Shown in pieces: positions 26,201 to 34,233 of a DNA stretch of 36,896 nucleotides (within the stretch, counting starts at the first letter, position 1; each line of letters begins with the position of its first letter). The stretch is from Nitrospirae bacterium YQR-1 (GTDB lineage: Bacteria > Nitrospirota > Thermodesulfovibrionia > Thermodesulfovibrionales > Magnetobacteriaceae), in the NCBI GenBank assembly GCA_039908095.1, contig JAMOBJ010000033.1, positions 1-36,896 of the forward strand, given 5' to 3'. The notes under the pieces are model-generated. The model saw only the letters and a list, made by a program, of their open reading frames with translations. It ran no database searches and was not told where the DNA came from. Position numbers and translations under genes: made by a program.

Positions 26201-26482
26201 ATAATCGGCAAACACCCCGCCGGAGTAAAACTCCGAAATACCAACTTCAGCGCTATGGATTGCCCATCCTTTAAAGCAGGCTATATCATTAGGAAAGCCC
26301 TCAACCAAAACGGCAAGCACGGAGCGAAGCAAAAAGGCGCTGATTAACAGATAAATATAATACGCACCTGCCTGCCTCCGCCACCGTGTGCCACTCTGAG
26401 AGTTTTCTTTATCGTCTGTAAGGTGCCTGCACAGTGCCGCCCCGGCAACTACATATAGCAGAGATAACCAACTGTAATGCAC
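23276..26482 (-). CDS. Double GT-C membrane glycosyltransferase with central discoidin-like domain
   Basis: This 1068-aa protein has three parts. The N-terminal 490 residues are a multi-helix GT-C mannosyltransferase-like module with an early loop Asp motif (DIACFKGWAIHS) and WGQVDSFY. Residues about 525-615 resemble an F5/8C (discoidin) carbohydrate-binding fold. The C-terminal part is a PMT/GT39-type module with YFDEIYHARTAYEHI (D666-E667), THPPLGKLFI and SRIATIDVYAVFF. Such enzymes move sugars from polyprenyl phosphate to protein or lipid acceptors outside the membrane. Residues 226-266 (YQAAFNSPTPPAFSHAPYRT and on) are encoded by an inserted repeat element and lie in a loop between helices. 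Acceptor and donor are unknown. Confidence 0.85.
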   Translation of the reverse strand: MHYSWLSLLYVVAGAALCRHLTDDKENSQSGTRWRRQAGAYYIYLLISAFLLRSVLAVLVEGFPNDIACFKGWAIHSAEVGISEFYSGGVFADYPPGYIYILYIIGKISALFSLKYDSTAFLYLVKFPQIVSDIVLTHIVYVVSKKYLPFRASFALAFLYAFNPAVIINSAPWGQVDSFYTLTVVIFILFIIQQRLKPASLALAFAVLVKPQAIMFIPVWFFAHLYQAAFNSPTPPAFSHAPYRTKKFACTTCSLPPVLASESNLVLSKVDRVKSLIVNAAYAFIFFFLLVTPFAVHKEPLWIVHHYIKTLSSYPYATSNAFNLFALTGGNFADVTGRFFIFTYNTWGLFFIFLAVVFTFFVCARRRDTAAVVFTAFLLVSAAYVTGPKMHERYLFPALVLALFSYIFLKDKRVLFVFYGFSVTLFINEAYVLDYGIREIFFIPKHDPVLLIVSLANVLLLLFLVKIGYELIKIKTGVETSAYQRQPIPVEKQYTGFKKKDYILSGILVLFNTVLLLYNLGTNISPQTCWIPKGNGEGVTFDFGAEKELMKTCFFTGLGEGKYRLDYSNDHKMWENVADTELKTVFTWRCEETRLKARFMRLTVAGPGAMLYETAFINSGSGAIIPIKTVTPFNANNESTGTAQNLVDEQDRVPVHPSYLNSTYFDEIYHARTAYEHIHGINYYETTHPPLGKLFISLGIMIFGMNPFGWRIAGALFGIATIFVFYAFGLRLFRDSKYAFIAAFLMSFDFMHFAMSRIATIDVYAVFFIILMYYFMYIYLSKSFYTDRFKDVTVPLFLTGLSFALGVSVKWICVYAGLGLAVLFFYSLYLRYRESGLSVKNGVDFKTLTVKTAVFAAVFFVVVPIIIYTLSYLPVKSEGRTWPATAILNQRDMYEYHKNLEATHPFSSQWYLWPLMVRPLWAWAGGDYLAKNEAASIVVMGNPAIWWLSIPAFIAMLVMAYKKRRFSSIGVCVVTVGFLAQYLPWVLVPRLTFIYHFYASIVFLILSLTYVIMWMEEEHHYKFKRFTYSYLSLVLLLFVMFYPVLSGLTVKKTHIVTWLRWFESWVFF
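25685..25807 (+). mobile_element. MITE-like element inserted in frame within the glycosyltransferase gene (copy G)
   Basis: This 123-bp element runs from TACAAGGTTGGATTCAGAAG through AGGCGGCAGGGAAC and CTTCGTACGGTAAGGAGC to AAAGGCAGCCTGGTA. Both flanks are TAA (25682-25684 and 25808-25810). Element plus duplication is 126 bp, exactly 42 codons, and both junction TAA triplets lie in frame as Leu (TTA on the coding strand). It is more diverged from the other copies than they are from each other, suggesting age. Confidence 0.8.
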
Positions 26483-26537
26483 AACTTACCCCGCCCTTAC
26501 ATGCCGCCTGAGAGTACAGCGCCGTAACTTATGATTT

Positions 26538-26687
26538 CTACCACCATGGATGTGGCGGCGGTGGTGGATACCATGGATATGGATCATACGGCGGTGGCCC
26601 GGGCGGCCCAAGCGGTCCCGGGGAGATTGTTGCTACACAACCAACCACAGTTAAAGCCAAAACAACTGCTAAGAGTATTTTTTTCAT
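26538..26687 (-). CDS. Small Pro-rich lipoprotein (49 aa)
   Basis: ATG at 26687, behind an AGGGGGC ribosome site, opens a 49-codon frame. The peptide starts MKKILLAVVLALTVVGCVAT, a lipoprotein signal peptide with lipobox VVGC. A mature part of about 33 residues follows, made almost wholly of Pro, Gly, Tyr and Trp (PGPLGPPGPPPYDPYPWYP and on). It should be lipidated at Cys17 and exposed in the envelope. It lies between the two glycosyltransferase genes on the same strand. No family is recognised. Similar short Pro/Tyr-rich lipoproteins exist without assigned function. Confidence 0.72.
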   Translation of the reverse strand: MKKILLAVVLALTVVGCVATISPGPLGPPGPPPYDPYPWYPPPPPHPWW

Positions 26688-26749
26688 ATTAGCCCCCTGT
26701 ATTAATGTTCATTAAGATATAGCATGTTTCATTATAACAATACTTGATG

Positions 26750-27832
26750 TCACTGTTGCAATTCTTTTTCCTCATAAAAAATATAGTCTCTTTGTGCGGA
26801 AAAACTCACCAGAAACAAGACTACCTCCACAGTTACTTTAGCTATAAATATATTAATACCAAAATCATCTACTAAAAGATCAATTAACACAAATGAAATA
26901 CTTCCCAGAGAAAGAATTAGTGTAATATATTTTACCAGACAAACAAGGGCGGAGCCCCTGCTTTTGAAGACCATCCGTTTGTTGACAAAGAAGTTAAAAC
27001 TGCCTGCCGTTAACCTTGCGCTCCAGAAACTTATAAAAAAAACATTTGATGTTAATTTATACATAATAGTAAATAAGATAAAATCCAATAAACTGGCAAA
27101 GAGTGATGAAAAAACAAACCTTACCAGTAAAAAATAAATTTTCATTGAATCATAAAACGGATTAAAGTGTGAAGACCTGTTGTTTTCAATATAAATAGTT
27201 GAGATAGGCTCCTCAGCCACCGGCACACGGTTGACTTTGGTGTATATAAGCATGTTCACTTCATATTCGTACCGTTCCCCGCTGAGGTCTAAGATTCCTT
27301 TAACCATTTCCGTTGGAATGCCTCTGAGACCGGTTTGAGTGTCGGAAAATTTTTTGCCTATAAGAAGTAAAAAAACATATCTTGTTATAACATTACCCAA
27401 ATAGCTTCTCAGGGGTATATCCTTTGTAAAGGCCCGTGCGCCGAGAACCAGTTTATTACGGTGCCTGCAAAGTGATGTGCTTACCTTGTAAATATCCTCC
27501 GGCAAGTGCTGCCCATCGGCATCAGCCGTAACAACACCGGTGGCATCCGGAAAATTTAAACAAAAATAGTTGAATCCTGTTTTAAGAGCACGTCCCTTTC
27601 CAAAGTTTTTAGCATGTTTTAATATATGGCATTGCTCAAATTTTTCTAATTCATCAAAAATCGGGCAGCACTCAGGCTTACTCCCGTCGTTAATTATTAT
27701 TAAGTGCTTAAGCCCTAACCCTACAAGCTCAGACACTACCCTCAGGAGTTTCTCGTCAGGATTATAGGCAGGTATCAAGACAACCACTTTGCTTGTAACA
27801 GCAGCATTCAATTCACCTGTTGACCACACCAA
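26750..27832 (-). CDS. GT2 glycosyltransferase fused to GtrA-like membrane domain
   Basis: Residues 14-235 are a dolichyl-phosphate-mannose-synthase-like GT2 domain with VVVLIPAYNPDE, INDGS and the DxD motif TADADGQH (D104/D106). Residues about 235-355 form four helices of the GtrA type, ending FNFFVNKRMVFKSRG and the YIF tail. Such fusions transfer a sugar from a nucleotide donor to polyprenyl phosphate and may flip the product. That would supply the GT-C enzyme encoded 268 bp downstream, a functional pairing I infer. The exact start is uncertain within the first dozen residues. Confidence 0.88.
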   Translation of the reverse strand: MVWSTGELNAAVTSKVVVLIPAYNPDEKLLRVVSELVGLGLKHLIIINDGSKPECCPIFDELEKFEQCHILKHAKNFGKGRALKTGFNYFCLNFPDATGVVTADADGQHLPEDIYKVSTSLCRHRNKLVLGARAFTKDIPLRSYLGNVITRYVFLLLIGKKFSDTQTGLRGIPTEMVKGILDLSGERYEYEVNMLIYTKVNRVPVAEEPISTIYIENNRSSHFNPFYDSMKIYFLLVRFVFSSLFASLLDFILFTIMYKLTSNVFFISFWSARLTAGSFNFFVNKRMVFKSRGSALVCLVKYITLILSLGSISFVLIDLLVDDFGINIFIAKVTVEVVLFLVSFSAQRDYIFYEEKELQQ

Positions 27833-27924
27833 TAGTAATTTAGCTTGAGTATGTGAGAAAAATCAAGAGACACAAAAAACCCGAAAACCGATATATAAAA
27901 ACCGGTAGCCCGCTTTAGGGGAGC

Positions 27925-27983
27925 GTACGTCAAGGAGCTTTTGACGAAGCCAACAAAGTTAGACGATTGAATGCAACCTGGTA
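27925..27983 (+). repeat. MITE-like element, right half (copy H)
   Basis: GTACGTCAAGGAGCTTTTGA, CGAAGCCAACAAAGTTAGAC and GATTGAATGCAACCTGGTA are nearly identical to copies B and F, with a TAA flank at 27984-27986. The flank touches the TAG stop of tatC on the other strand. The left half is diverged or missing. GTCAAGGAGCTTTTGAC inside it can form a small hairpin. Confidence 0.75.
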
Positions 27984-27986
27984 TAA

Positions 27987-28820
27987 CTACTTTGCGGTTT
28001 TGACAACGTCTTTTGTTTCATTTTCATCCGGTTTTTTAATAAAAAACTTAGAGACAAAAATTCCTATTTCAAAAAGTACTATTATCGGCACCGCCATAAG
28101 GCTCTGGTTAAAAGCATCAGGGGTTGGTGTAACAACAGCAGCTATGATGAAAGCTATAACAACGGCATACTTTCTGCTTTTTTTAAGAAACGCAGGCGTC
28201 ACCAGACCCAGTCTGGTTAAGACTATAATGGCTATGGGAAGCTCAAATATTACGCCAAAGGCAAGAATAAACTTCATTGTGAAATCCACATAGCGGCCAA
28301 CGGAAATCATGGGTATCAGATGCTCTGTTTTATAGGTAAGCAAAAAGCCAAGTGCAAACGGAAGCACTATAACAAAACAAAAGGCTGCACCAAACATAAA
28401 AAGAATTGTTGCAGAGAAAATAAACGGCAAGACGTATTTTTTCTCGTTAGGCAAAAGCCCTGGAGATATAAACAACCAGAGCTGAGAAAACAAAATTGGC
28501 AGGGATAACACTATTGAGGCCAGCATGGAGAGCTTAATGTGCATCCAGAAAGCCTCCGCAGGCTCCAGAAAGACCAGTTTTACAGCCGCTGTGGTTTTAG
28601 GTTCAAAAAATATGAACGGTAAATGCTTTTTGAAAATTAAATTTTGCTCCATAGGCAGAATAAGTACCTTAAACAGAAATTCAGAGTAATTAAACACTAC
28701 TATGAAAATAATCAGTATCGCCGAAAATGATACGATTAACCTTGTCCTTAATTCGCCGAGGTGATCTACAAAAGACATTTTCGGTTGCTCAGAGAGCTGT
28801 TGTGGAGTCTGCTCTGTCAT
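27987..28820 (-). CDS. tatC: Twin-arginine translocase subunit TatC
   Basis: TatC recognises twin-arginine signal peptides and forms the receptor with TatB for export of folded proteins, often cofactor-bound redox enzymes. The 277-aa protein has six predicted helices, the N-terminal MSFVDHLGELRTRLI (conserved HLxELRxR) and the conserved loop FGAAFCFVIVLPFALGFLL. The C-terminus ends at the stop beside repeat copy H. It follows tatB with a 3-nt gap, and the region upstream has no tatA. Confidence 0.95.
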   Translation of the reverse strand: MTEQTPQQLSEQPKMSFVDHLGELRTRLIVSFSAILIIFIVVFNYSEFLFKVLILPMEQNLIFKKHLPFIFFEPKTTAAVKLVFLEPAEAFWMHIKLSMLASIVLSLPILFSQLWLFISPGLLPNEKKYVLPFIFSATILFMFGAAFCFVIVLPFALGFLLTYKTEHLIPMISVGRYVDFTMKFILAFGVIFELPIAIIVLTRLGLVTPAFLKKSRKYAVVIAFIIAAVVTPTPDAFNQSLMAVPIIVLFEIGIFVSKFFIKKPDENETKDVVKTAK

Positions 28821-28823
28821 GTG

Positions 28824-29258
28824 TTAAACCTGACTCATGGTTGTTTCGTTTTTTTTTATTTCAGGATGAGTTTTTTTCTCATGAAGTGTCTCTGAAGCAG
28901 TGTCCGCCGGTTCCGTGCTCTCAGTATTTGCCGTATCAACCTGAGATGTATCTCCAGCATCTTGCGGTTTCCTGTTGCCGCTGTCAAGCGATGGATGCTC
29001 AAATGGCTTGTGTTCAGCCTCAAACGCATTAGCGGAATTTAGAAAGTCCCTGTTTATTTTATCAAACTCCTCCTTAAAAGGAGCTGTCTCATCCTTGAGC
29101 TCATCATGTATCTGCTCTCGTAACACACCGTATGTTTTTTTGAAATAGCCAAGAAATTTGCCGATGTTCTTCGCCACTTCCGGCATACTCTTTGGGCCGA
29201 AGACCAGCAGGGTGACTACAAAAATCACTACCATTTCCTGTATGCCCAAATCAAACAT
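28824..29258 (-). CDS. tatB: Twin-arginine translocase subunit TatB (TatA/B family)
   Basis: The 144-aa protein has one N-terminal helix with the conserved FGPKSMPE turn, then an amphipathic helix (VAKNIGKFLGYFKKTYGVL) and a long acidic, Thr/Glu-rich tail. The FGP motif and extended tail favour TatB over TatA, which has FG-x-K and a short tail. Its ATG overlaps the stop of the preceding beta-barrel-like gene (TAATG). A TatA must lie elsewhere in the genome, or this protein serves both roles. Confidence 0.88.
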   Translation of the reverse strand: MFDLGIQEMVVIFVVTLLVFGPKSMPEVAKNIGKFLGYFKKTYGVLREQIHDELKDETAPFKEEFDKINRDFLNSANAFEAEHKPFEHPSLDSGNRKPQDAGDTSQVDTANTESTEPADTASETLHEKKTHPEIKKNETTMSQV

Positions 29259-30055
29259 TATTGCTCCTCCTCGTATATTCTTTTATAAACAGGATGTGAG
29301 TGCACAAGAGTGAAGTTTAAAAAAATCCTGATGTCCGGTGTGCTTTTCATAAACTCATAACCTATTCCTAAGGTTGTATACAGGAAATCCAAAGGTTTAA
29401 ACCTATAACCTATGCGTCCTTCAAAGTAATCAAAACTGTTATCCAAATGACTTCTCTTAAGGTACAGCTCTGAAAGCAGGTTCAGGTTATGTGCAACTGG
29501 ATAATCAGTACCAAAAAGGATGCCCATCTGACTTCTGAGGCTCTCCTTAAATGGTACATAATACAGCAAGTTTAAGTGTGTTCTGAAGGGCCCCACTTTT
29601 TTAGATAAAATCAGCCCGCCGCCGTATCTGCCGTTTGTGGTGATATCTTCACTACCGGAAGGAGGTGAGATTACTCCCAGTACGGCAATGGCCGGCCTTA
29701 ACTCCGTCTCCTCAAAAATACGCGCTTTTATACCTACTGCAGGGTCCTCAAACCCGTACTCACTGGTCTTCATACTGAAAGGCACTGAGGCACTGAACTC
29801 CACAATATCAGTCAGAGAATAGGAAACAGAACTGGTAATTCTATAAAAAGTCGGATCCACTGACTGCTCCAGATCAATCCCTAAAGCTGCCGCCCCCTTT
29901 TCATTTGTTGTTGCAGAAAACGTGGAAAACACTCCGTGCGGCTGAACAGGCTGCAGACCTTTAAAATCAAAGCAGTGTGCTTTTTTGCCGGCTGTAACAA
30001 CAATAAACAACACTATGGCGGCAAAAACAAAAAACACTCCTTTATGGCCAGTCAT
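29258..30055 (-). CDS. Secreted beta-barrel-like protein, function unknown
   Basis: The product has a signal peptide (VFFVFAAIVLFIVVTAGKKA) followed by about 230 residues of alternating amphipathic strands typical of an outer-membrane barrel: TSSVSYSLTDIVEFSASVP, GRYGGGLILSKKVGPFRTH and IGYRFKPLDFLYTTLGIGY. It ends in charged residues, not the usual terminal Phe. I choose the ATG at 30055, which gives a clean signal peptide. The frame also opens upstream at an ATG at 30076 and a TTG at 30112. It overlaps tatB by 1 nt, hinting at co-expression with the export system. I name no family. Confidence 0.68.
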   Translation of the reverse strand: MTGHKGVFFVFAAIVLFIVVTAGKKAHCFDFKGLQPVQPHGVFSTFSATTNEKGAAALGIDLEQSVDPTFYRITSSVSYSLTDIVEFSASVPFSMKTSEYGFEDPAVGIKARIFEETELRPAIAVLGVISPPSGSEDITTNGRYGGGLILSKKVGPFRTHLNLLYYVPFKESLRSQMGILFGTDYPVAHNLNLLSELYLKRSHLDNSFDYFEGRIGYRFKPLDFLYTTLGIGYEFMKSTPDIRIFLNFTLVHSHPVYKRIYEEEQ

Positions 30056-30138
30056 GGGTAAAAATAACAGAAACATACAGTTGCTGTCAATGCTTTCTAT
30101 GCAACCGGCCAATTAGTTTTTCCGGTTTAAAAAATCGT

Positions 30139-30168
30139 TTGACAAATTGTTGTGTTAATAAATATAAT
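30139..30168 (+). promoter_or_regulatory. Consensus sigma-70 promoter of trxA
   Basis: TTGACA at 30139-30144 and TATAAT at 30163-30168 are both perfect consensus hexamers with an 18-bp spacer. The start codon of trxA is 63 nt beyond, with a ribosome site GAGGAGG in front. This is the best promoter sequence in the window. It predicts strong, constitutive expression. Confidence 0.8.
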
Positions 30169-30230
30169 CATATCCGGTCTGGTTTTTTGATGATAGAAAA
30201 CCTGAGTTTAAATTGAAATGAGGAGGATAT

Positions 30231-30560
30231 ATGGCAGAAGGTGTGATTGCTGCAACTACGGCTACGTGGGACTCTGAGGTTCTGCAGACACAGGGACTGG
30301 TTCTTGTTGACTTTTGGGCGGTGTGGTGCGGCCCTTGCAGAATGGTTGCTCCCATAGTAGAGGAGTTGGCAAGGGAATTTGTCGGGAAGGTAAAAGTGGT
30401 TAAGTTAAATACCGATGAAAATCCGGATATAGCCAGCAAGTATAAAATCATGGGGATTCCAACCCTTATGTTTTTCCGCAATGGTGACAAGATAGACCAG
30501 CTTGTCGGAGCCGTACCCAAAGCACAGCTTAAGGAAAAGATTCAAACTCTTCTTGCTTAA
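30231..30560 (+). CDS. trxA: Thioredoxin
   Basis: This 109-aa cytosolic dithiol-disulfide reductase has the active site WCGPC (C33, C36), the buried Asp in VLVDFWAVWCGPC and the cis-Pro loop KIMGIPTLMFF. Length and order match the classic single-domain form with no signal peptide. It is transcribed from the strong promoter above and separated by 111 nt from ffh. Confidence 0.96.
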   Translation: MAEGVIAATTATWDSEVLQTQGLVLVDFWAVWCGPCRMVAPIVEELAREFVGKVKVVKLNTDENPDIASKYKIMGIPTLMFFRNGDKIDQLVGAVPKAQLKEKIQTLLA

Positions 30561-30671
30561 CATTAACAGGGGTCTCAGCTCTGAATTGGTAATTTTACAG
30601 AGGACACCCGGGGTACGGGGGTGGAAATGGTGTACTAACATGCCGTCTGACAACGGTAAAGGCAGGGATAT

Positions 30672-31991
30672 TTGTTTGCTTCTTTAAATGAAAAATTAGA
30701 AGGAATTTTTAAGAAGTTAAAAGGCAAAGGCTTTTTAACTGCTGACGATATAGATGTGGCTATGAAAGAGATACGTCTTGCTCTTTTGGAGGCCGATGTA
30801 AACTTTAAGGTAGTTAAGGGCTTTGTAGAGAGGGTAAAGGGGAAGTCGCTTGGCACTCAGGTGCTGGAGAGTCTGACCCCGGGACAGCAGGTAGTAAAAA
30901 TAGTAAACGATGAGCTGTGTGCTCTGTTGGGGGAGGAAAACGAAAGGATTCAGCTGTCCCCCAATCCACCCACAATTGTAATGATGGCAGGCCTTCAGGG
31001 TTCGGGTAAAACCACTACAACAGCAAAAATTGCCTTGTATTTTAAGACTCAGGGCAGGCGTCCGATGATGGTGGCGGCAGACTTGCAGCGTCCTGCCGCA
31101 ATTGAACAGCTAATCACTCTTGGAAAACAAACCGGAGTCCCTGTTTTTTTCTCAAAAGAAGGGAAAAACCCTGTTGATGTTTGCCGCAATGCCGTTGAGG
31201 AAGCCAAAAAAGAGGCAAGGGACATTGTCTTTATAGATACCGCCGGAAGGCTGCACATTGATGATGAGCTGATGGGGCAGTTGAAAGATATAAAGAATGC
31301 TGTATCACCGAGGGAGACTCTTTTTGTAGCCGATGCAATGACCGGACAGGATGCCGTAAATATAGCAAAGACCTTTAATGAAAAGATTGGAATTGACGGC
31401 ATAGTGCTTACCAAGATGGATGGGGATGCAAGGGGCGGTGCCGCCATTTCTATAAGAGAAGTGACCGGCAAACCGATTAAATTTATCGGTACCGGTGAGA
31501 AAATAGATATGTTAGAGCCATTTCATCCGCAAAGAATAGCCTCAAGAATTCTTGGCATGGGTGATGTTCTCAGTTTTATTGAAAAAGCTCAGCAGACTTT
31601 TGACGAAAAAGACGCCGAGAAATTCAGAGATAAAATGATGACAGACAGCTTCACCCTTGATGATCTCAGAGACCAGCTTAGCAAAATACGCTCTATGGGG
31701 CCGATTCAGAATCTACTTAACATGATTCCGGGTTTTAATAAACTAAAGGGTGTGGAGGTTGATGAAAAGCAGTTTGTCAGGATTGAGGCGATGATAAGCT
31801 CAATGACTAAAAAGGAAAAGAGAAATCCAGACATATTAAACGGCAGTAGAAAGCTGAGGATATCCAAAGGCAGCGGTACCACTGTGGCTGATGTTAACCG
31901 GCTTCTTAAACAGTACAAGGATATGAAAAAAATGATGAAAATGTTTAAGGGAAAGAAGGGGTTTAAGTTACCCGATTTTTTGCCTTTTTAA
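30672..31991 (+). CDS. ffh: Signal recognition particle protein Ffh (TTG start)
   Basis: Ffh is the GTPase that binds signal sequences and 4.5S RNA and docks with FtsY. The 439-aa protein has the N domain, the P-loop GLQGSGKTTT (residues 107-116), DTAGR, TKMDGDARGG and a C-terminal Met-rich M domain (LNMIPGFNKLKG, MKKMMKMFKG). The start is TTG at 30672 behind AGGGA. It leads into the rpsP operon after a 74-nt gap that has its own promoter. Confidence 0.95.
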   Translation: MFASLNEKLEGIFKKLKGKGFLTADDIDVAMKEIRLALLEADVNFKVVKGFVERVKGKSLGTQVLESLTPGQQVVKIVNDELCALLGEENERIQLSPNPPTIVMMAGLQGSGKTTTTAKIALYFKTQGRRPMMVAADLQRPAAIEQLITLGKQTGVPVFFSKEGKNPVDVCRNAVEEAKKEARDIVFIDTAGRLHIDDELMGQLKDIKNAVSPRETLFVADAMTGQDAVNIAKTFNEKIGIDGIVLTKMDGDARGGAAISIREVTGKPIKFIGTGEKIDMLEPFHPQRIASRILGMGDVLSFIEKAQQTFDEKDAEKFRDKMMTDSFTLDDLRDQLSKIRSMGPIQNLLNMIPGFNKLKGVEVDEKQFVRIEAMISSMTKKEKRNPDILNGSRKLRISKGSGTTVADVNRLLKQYKDMKKMMKMFKGKKGFKLPDFLPF

Positions 31992-32009
31992 ATGGAAAAT
32001 AAAAAAACC

Positions 32010-32038
32010 TTTACTTACGTGAGAAATTATATTAAAAT
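32010..32038 (+). promoter_or_regulatory. Putative promoter of the rpsP operon
   Basis: TTTACT (32010-32015), a 17-bp spacer and TAAAAT (32033-32038) lie between ffh and rpsP. Both hexamers match four or five of six consensus bases. The rpsP start codon follows 28 nt later with GGAGG in front. Read-through from ffh is also possible. Confidence 0.42.
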
Positions 32039-32065
32039 AGGAAATCTGCATATGGAGGTACGACA

Positions 32066-32317
32066 TTGGTAAAGATACGTTTGACGAGAATGGGAGCGCA
32101 CAAGAGGCCGTTTTACAGAATAGTGGTTACGGATTCAAGGACACGGCGGGATGGGCGTTTTTTAGAGATACTGGGAAACTATGATCCCCTGAAAGAGCCC
32201 TCGGCAGTAACGCTGGACGTGGAGAGAGTCAAAAAGTGGCTTGAAAATGGCGCTCAGCCTACAGATACCGTTAGGAAGCTATTACAGAAGGCTGGAGTTC
32301 AACTGCAAACAGCCTGA
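32066..32317 (+). CDS. rpsP: 30S ribosomal protein S16 (TTG start)
   Basis: This 83-aa protein has the S16 signature [20 protein letters not shown] and the following [19 protein letters not shown]. The start is TTG at 32066 with GGAGG 7 nt ahead. It leads the conserved rpsP-khpA-rimM-trmD-rplS operon, with khpA 20 nt downstream. No anomaly seen. Confidence 0.97.
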   Translation: MVKIRLTRMGAHKRPFYRIVVTDSRTRRDGRFLEILGNYDPLKEPSAVTLDVERVKKWLENGAQPTDTVRKLLQKAGVQLQTA

Positions 32318-32337
32318 TACATTTGGAGGTGGATAAC

Positions 32338-32571
32338 ATGATGAAAGAACTAGTTGAGGTTATGGCAAGGGCACTGGTGGACAAGCCGGAGGAGGTCTCT
32401 GTTAAAGAGGTGGATGGAGAGAAGACAACAGTTTTTGAGTTAAGAGTGGCGGCAACCGACCTGGGTAAGGTAATCGGGAAACAGGGTAAAACGGCTCGCG
32501 CTATGAGGACAATTCTTTCAGCCTCGGGAACTAAGATAGGTAAGCGTTCCGTACTGGAAATTCTCGAATAA
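32338..32571 (+). CDS. khpA: KH-domain RNA-binding protein KhpA
   Basis: This 77-aa single KH domain has the GxxG loop [13 protein letters not shown] and ends with the strand KRSVLEILE. KhpA binds RNA with KhpB and affects cell division and translation in several bacteria. A TTG 15 nt upstream is in frame, but the ATG at 32338 has the ribosome site GGAGGTG at proper distance, so I start there. It is the usual small gene between rpsP and rimM. Confidence 0.92.
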   Translation: MMKELVEVMARALVDKPEEVSVKEVDGEKTTVFELRVAATDLGKVIGKQGKTARAMRTILSASGTKIGKRSVLEILE

Positions 32572-32648
32572 TAAAGCATCTCAATAAAAATTTCTGATGG
32601 GCAGCATATGCGGTAAGTAGGTGCTGCCCGTTGGTTTTCAGGGGTTCT

Positions 32649-33143
32649 GTGGCATACATAGAGGTTGGAAAGATATTAAAACCGCATGGCCTCAAAGGTG
32701 AGATGAGGGCGGTGCTGGATTTGACTTTTGCAGATTTTGAGAGTTTTTTCATCGAAAGAGGCGGCAGTGTGCAATCCATGGCTGTGGTTTCCATCAGAGA
32801 CGGCACTAACAGCTCTTTGCTTAAACTTGCCGGCGTTGAAACGATTGAAGATGCTGCGGCCTATAGCGGCGCTCTGATAAAAATAGATGAAAATTCGCTT
32901 CCTACACTGCCGGAGGGACATTACTACCACCACGAAATAATCGGCCTTGAGGTTATATCCACAGAGGGGGAAAGCATAGGTAAAGTGGAGGATATCATAG
33001 ATGTTAAATCCAATGATGTCTATGTGGTTGAAAAGGAAGGCAGGGAGTACTTAATTCCCGCAATTGCCGATGTGATAAAGGAGATAGATATAGTGGAAGG
33101 GAAAATAGTTATTGAGGTTATAGAGGGGCTGCTTCAGCCATGA
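32649..33143 (+). CDS. rimM: Ribosome maturation factor RimM (GTG start)
   Basis: RimM helps 16S rRNA processing and assembly of the 30S head, and binds S19. The protein has the N-terminal RimM domain (YIEVGKILKPHGLKGEMR) and the PRC-barrel domain (YYHHEIIGLEVISTEGESIG). The start is probably GTG at 32649, behind AGGGG and one residue before the conserved YIEVGKI. A TTG at 32631 is a less likely alternative. It overlaps trmD by 4 nt. Confidence 0.92.
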   Translation: MAYIEVGKILKPHGLKGEMRAVLDLTFADFESFFIERGGSVQSMAVVSIRDGTNSSLLKLAGVETIEDAAAYSGALIKIDENSLPTLPEGHYYHHEIIGLEVISTEGESIGKVEDIIDVKSNDVYVVEKEGREYLIPAIADVIKEIDIVEGKIVIEVIEGLLQP

Positions 33144-33877
33144 GATTTAACGTTCTGACAATTTTTCCCGGGCTGATTGATTTTTATATAAACGAGAGTA
33201 TAATAAAACGTGCTATAGCCTCCGATAAGGTGCAAGTCAGAGCGGTTAATATAAGGGACTACGCAACAGATAAGCACCTATGCGTGGATGATTATCCCTT
33301 TGGCGGGGGTCCGGGAATGGTTCTGAAAGTGCAGCCCATATATGATGCTCTGGCGGCTTTGAAATCTGAGGGAATACAAAGCCGGGTGATTCTTTTGTCA
33401 CCGGTGGGCGGCGTATTTAATCAAAGCAGAGCGCAGAAGTTAGCCCTTGCAGGGGGCACTCTGACGTTAATATGCGGGCGATACGAGGGGGTTGACGAAA
33501 GAGTAGTGGAGTTTGTTGATGAGGAAATATCCATAGGTGATTATGTATTAACCGGTGGGGAGTTAGCCGCTTTAGTTATAATAGATGCAGTTTGCAGGCT
33601 TTTGCCTGGAGTGCTTGGGGATGAACGTTCTAAGGATGACGAGTCTTTTACATCGGGGCTTTTAGATTATCCTACATTTACGAGACCGGCGGAGTTTATG
33701 GGAATGAAAGTGCCGGATGTATTAACAGGCGGTAATCACGCACACATACAGAGATGGCGTGAGAGGGAAGCGTTAAGGAAAACTTACTTACATAAACCAC
33801 ACATGATAGACAGCTCAAACTTAACGCAAGCAAGGAGAGAGCTCTTAGAAGAAATAAAGGAGGAGACACGGATATGA
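33140..33877 (+). CDS. trmD: tRNA (guanine-N1)-methyltransferase
   Basis: TrmD methylates G37 of tRNAs reading CUN, CCN and CGN codons, preventing frameshifts. The 245-aa protein begins [16 protein letters not shown]. It shows the SAM-binding trefoil-knot blocks [25 protein letters not shown] and [11 protein letters not shown], then the C-terminal helical domain. It is coupled to rimM and rplS by 4-nt overlaps at both ends. Length is normal. Confidence 0.97.
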   Translation: MRFNVLTIFPGLIDFYINESIIKRAIASDKVQVRAVNIRDYATDKHLCVDDYPFGGGPGMVLKVQPIYDALAALKSEGIQSRVILLSPVGGVFNQSRAQKLALAGGTLTLICGRYEGVDERVVEFVDEEISIGDYVLTGGELAALVIIDAVCRLLPGVLGDERSKDDESFTSGLLDYPTFTRPAEFMGMKVPDVLTGGNHAHIQRWREREALRKTYLHKPHMIDSSNLTQARRELLEEIKEETRI

Positions 33878-34233
33878 ATTTTGTAGCGGCATTAGAGGAA
33901 ACGCACAAAAAGGGGGATATTCCCGCCTTTGGCATAGGGGATACGGTACGGGTGCATGTGCGGGTGGTGGAAGGGGACAAGGAGAGAGTGCAGCCATATG
34001 AGGGAATAGTGATAGCACGGCATGGCGGGGGCGTAAGGGAGACATTTACGGTTCGCAAGGTATCGTTTGGAGTAGGTGTTGAGAGGATATTTCCTGTGCA
34101 TTCACCGATAATAAAACTAATTGAGCTGGTCAGAAGAGGAGATGTAAGACAGGCAAAGCTTTACTATCTGAGGTTCAAAAAAGGTAAGGATGCAAAAATA
34201 AAGGAAAAGGGAAGGGAAGTTAAAGGGGCCTGA
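33874..34233 (+). CDS. rplS: 50S ribosomal protein L19
   Basis: This 119-aa protein has the L19 core [31 protein letters not shown] and [19 protein letters not shown], then a basic C-terminal tail ([18 protein letters not shown]) typical of many L19 proteins. It follows trmD with ATGA overlap and has AAGGAGG in front of the start. It shares one base with the rnhB start. Confidence 0.97.
   Translation: MNFVAALEETHKKGDIPAFGIGDTVRVHVRVVEGDKERVQPYEGIVIARHGGGVRETFTVRKVSFGVGVERIFPVHSPIIKLIELVRRGDVRQAKLYYLRFKKGKDAKIKEKGREVKGA

Noticed and set aside
30575..30600. CTGAATTGGTAATTT between trxA and ffh as an end of the repeat family
   Set aside because: Only about nine bases match (GAATTGGTA), the flank is not TTA/TAA, and no core sequence follows.
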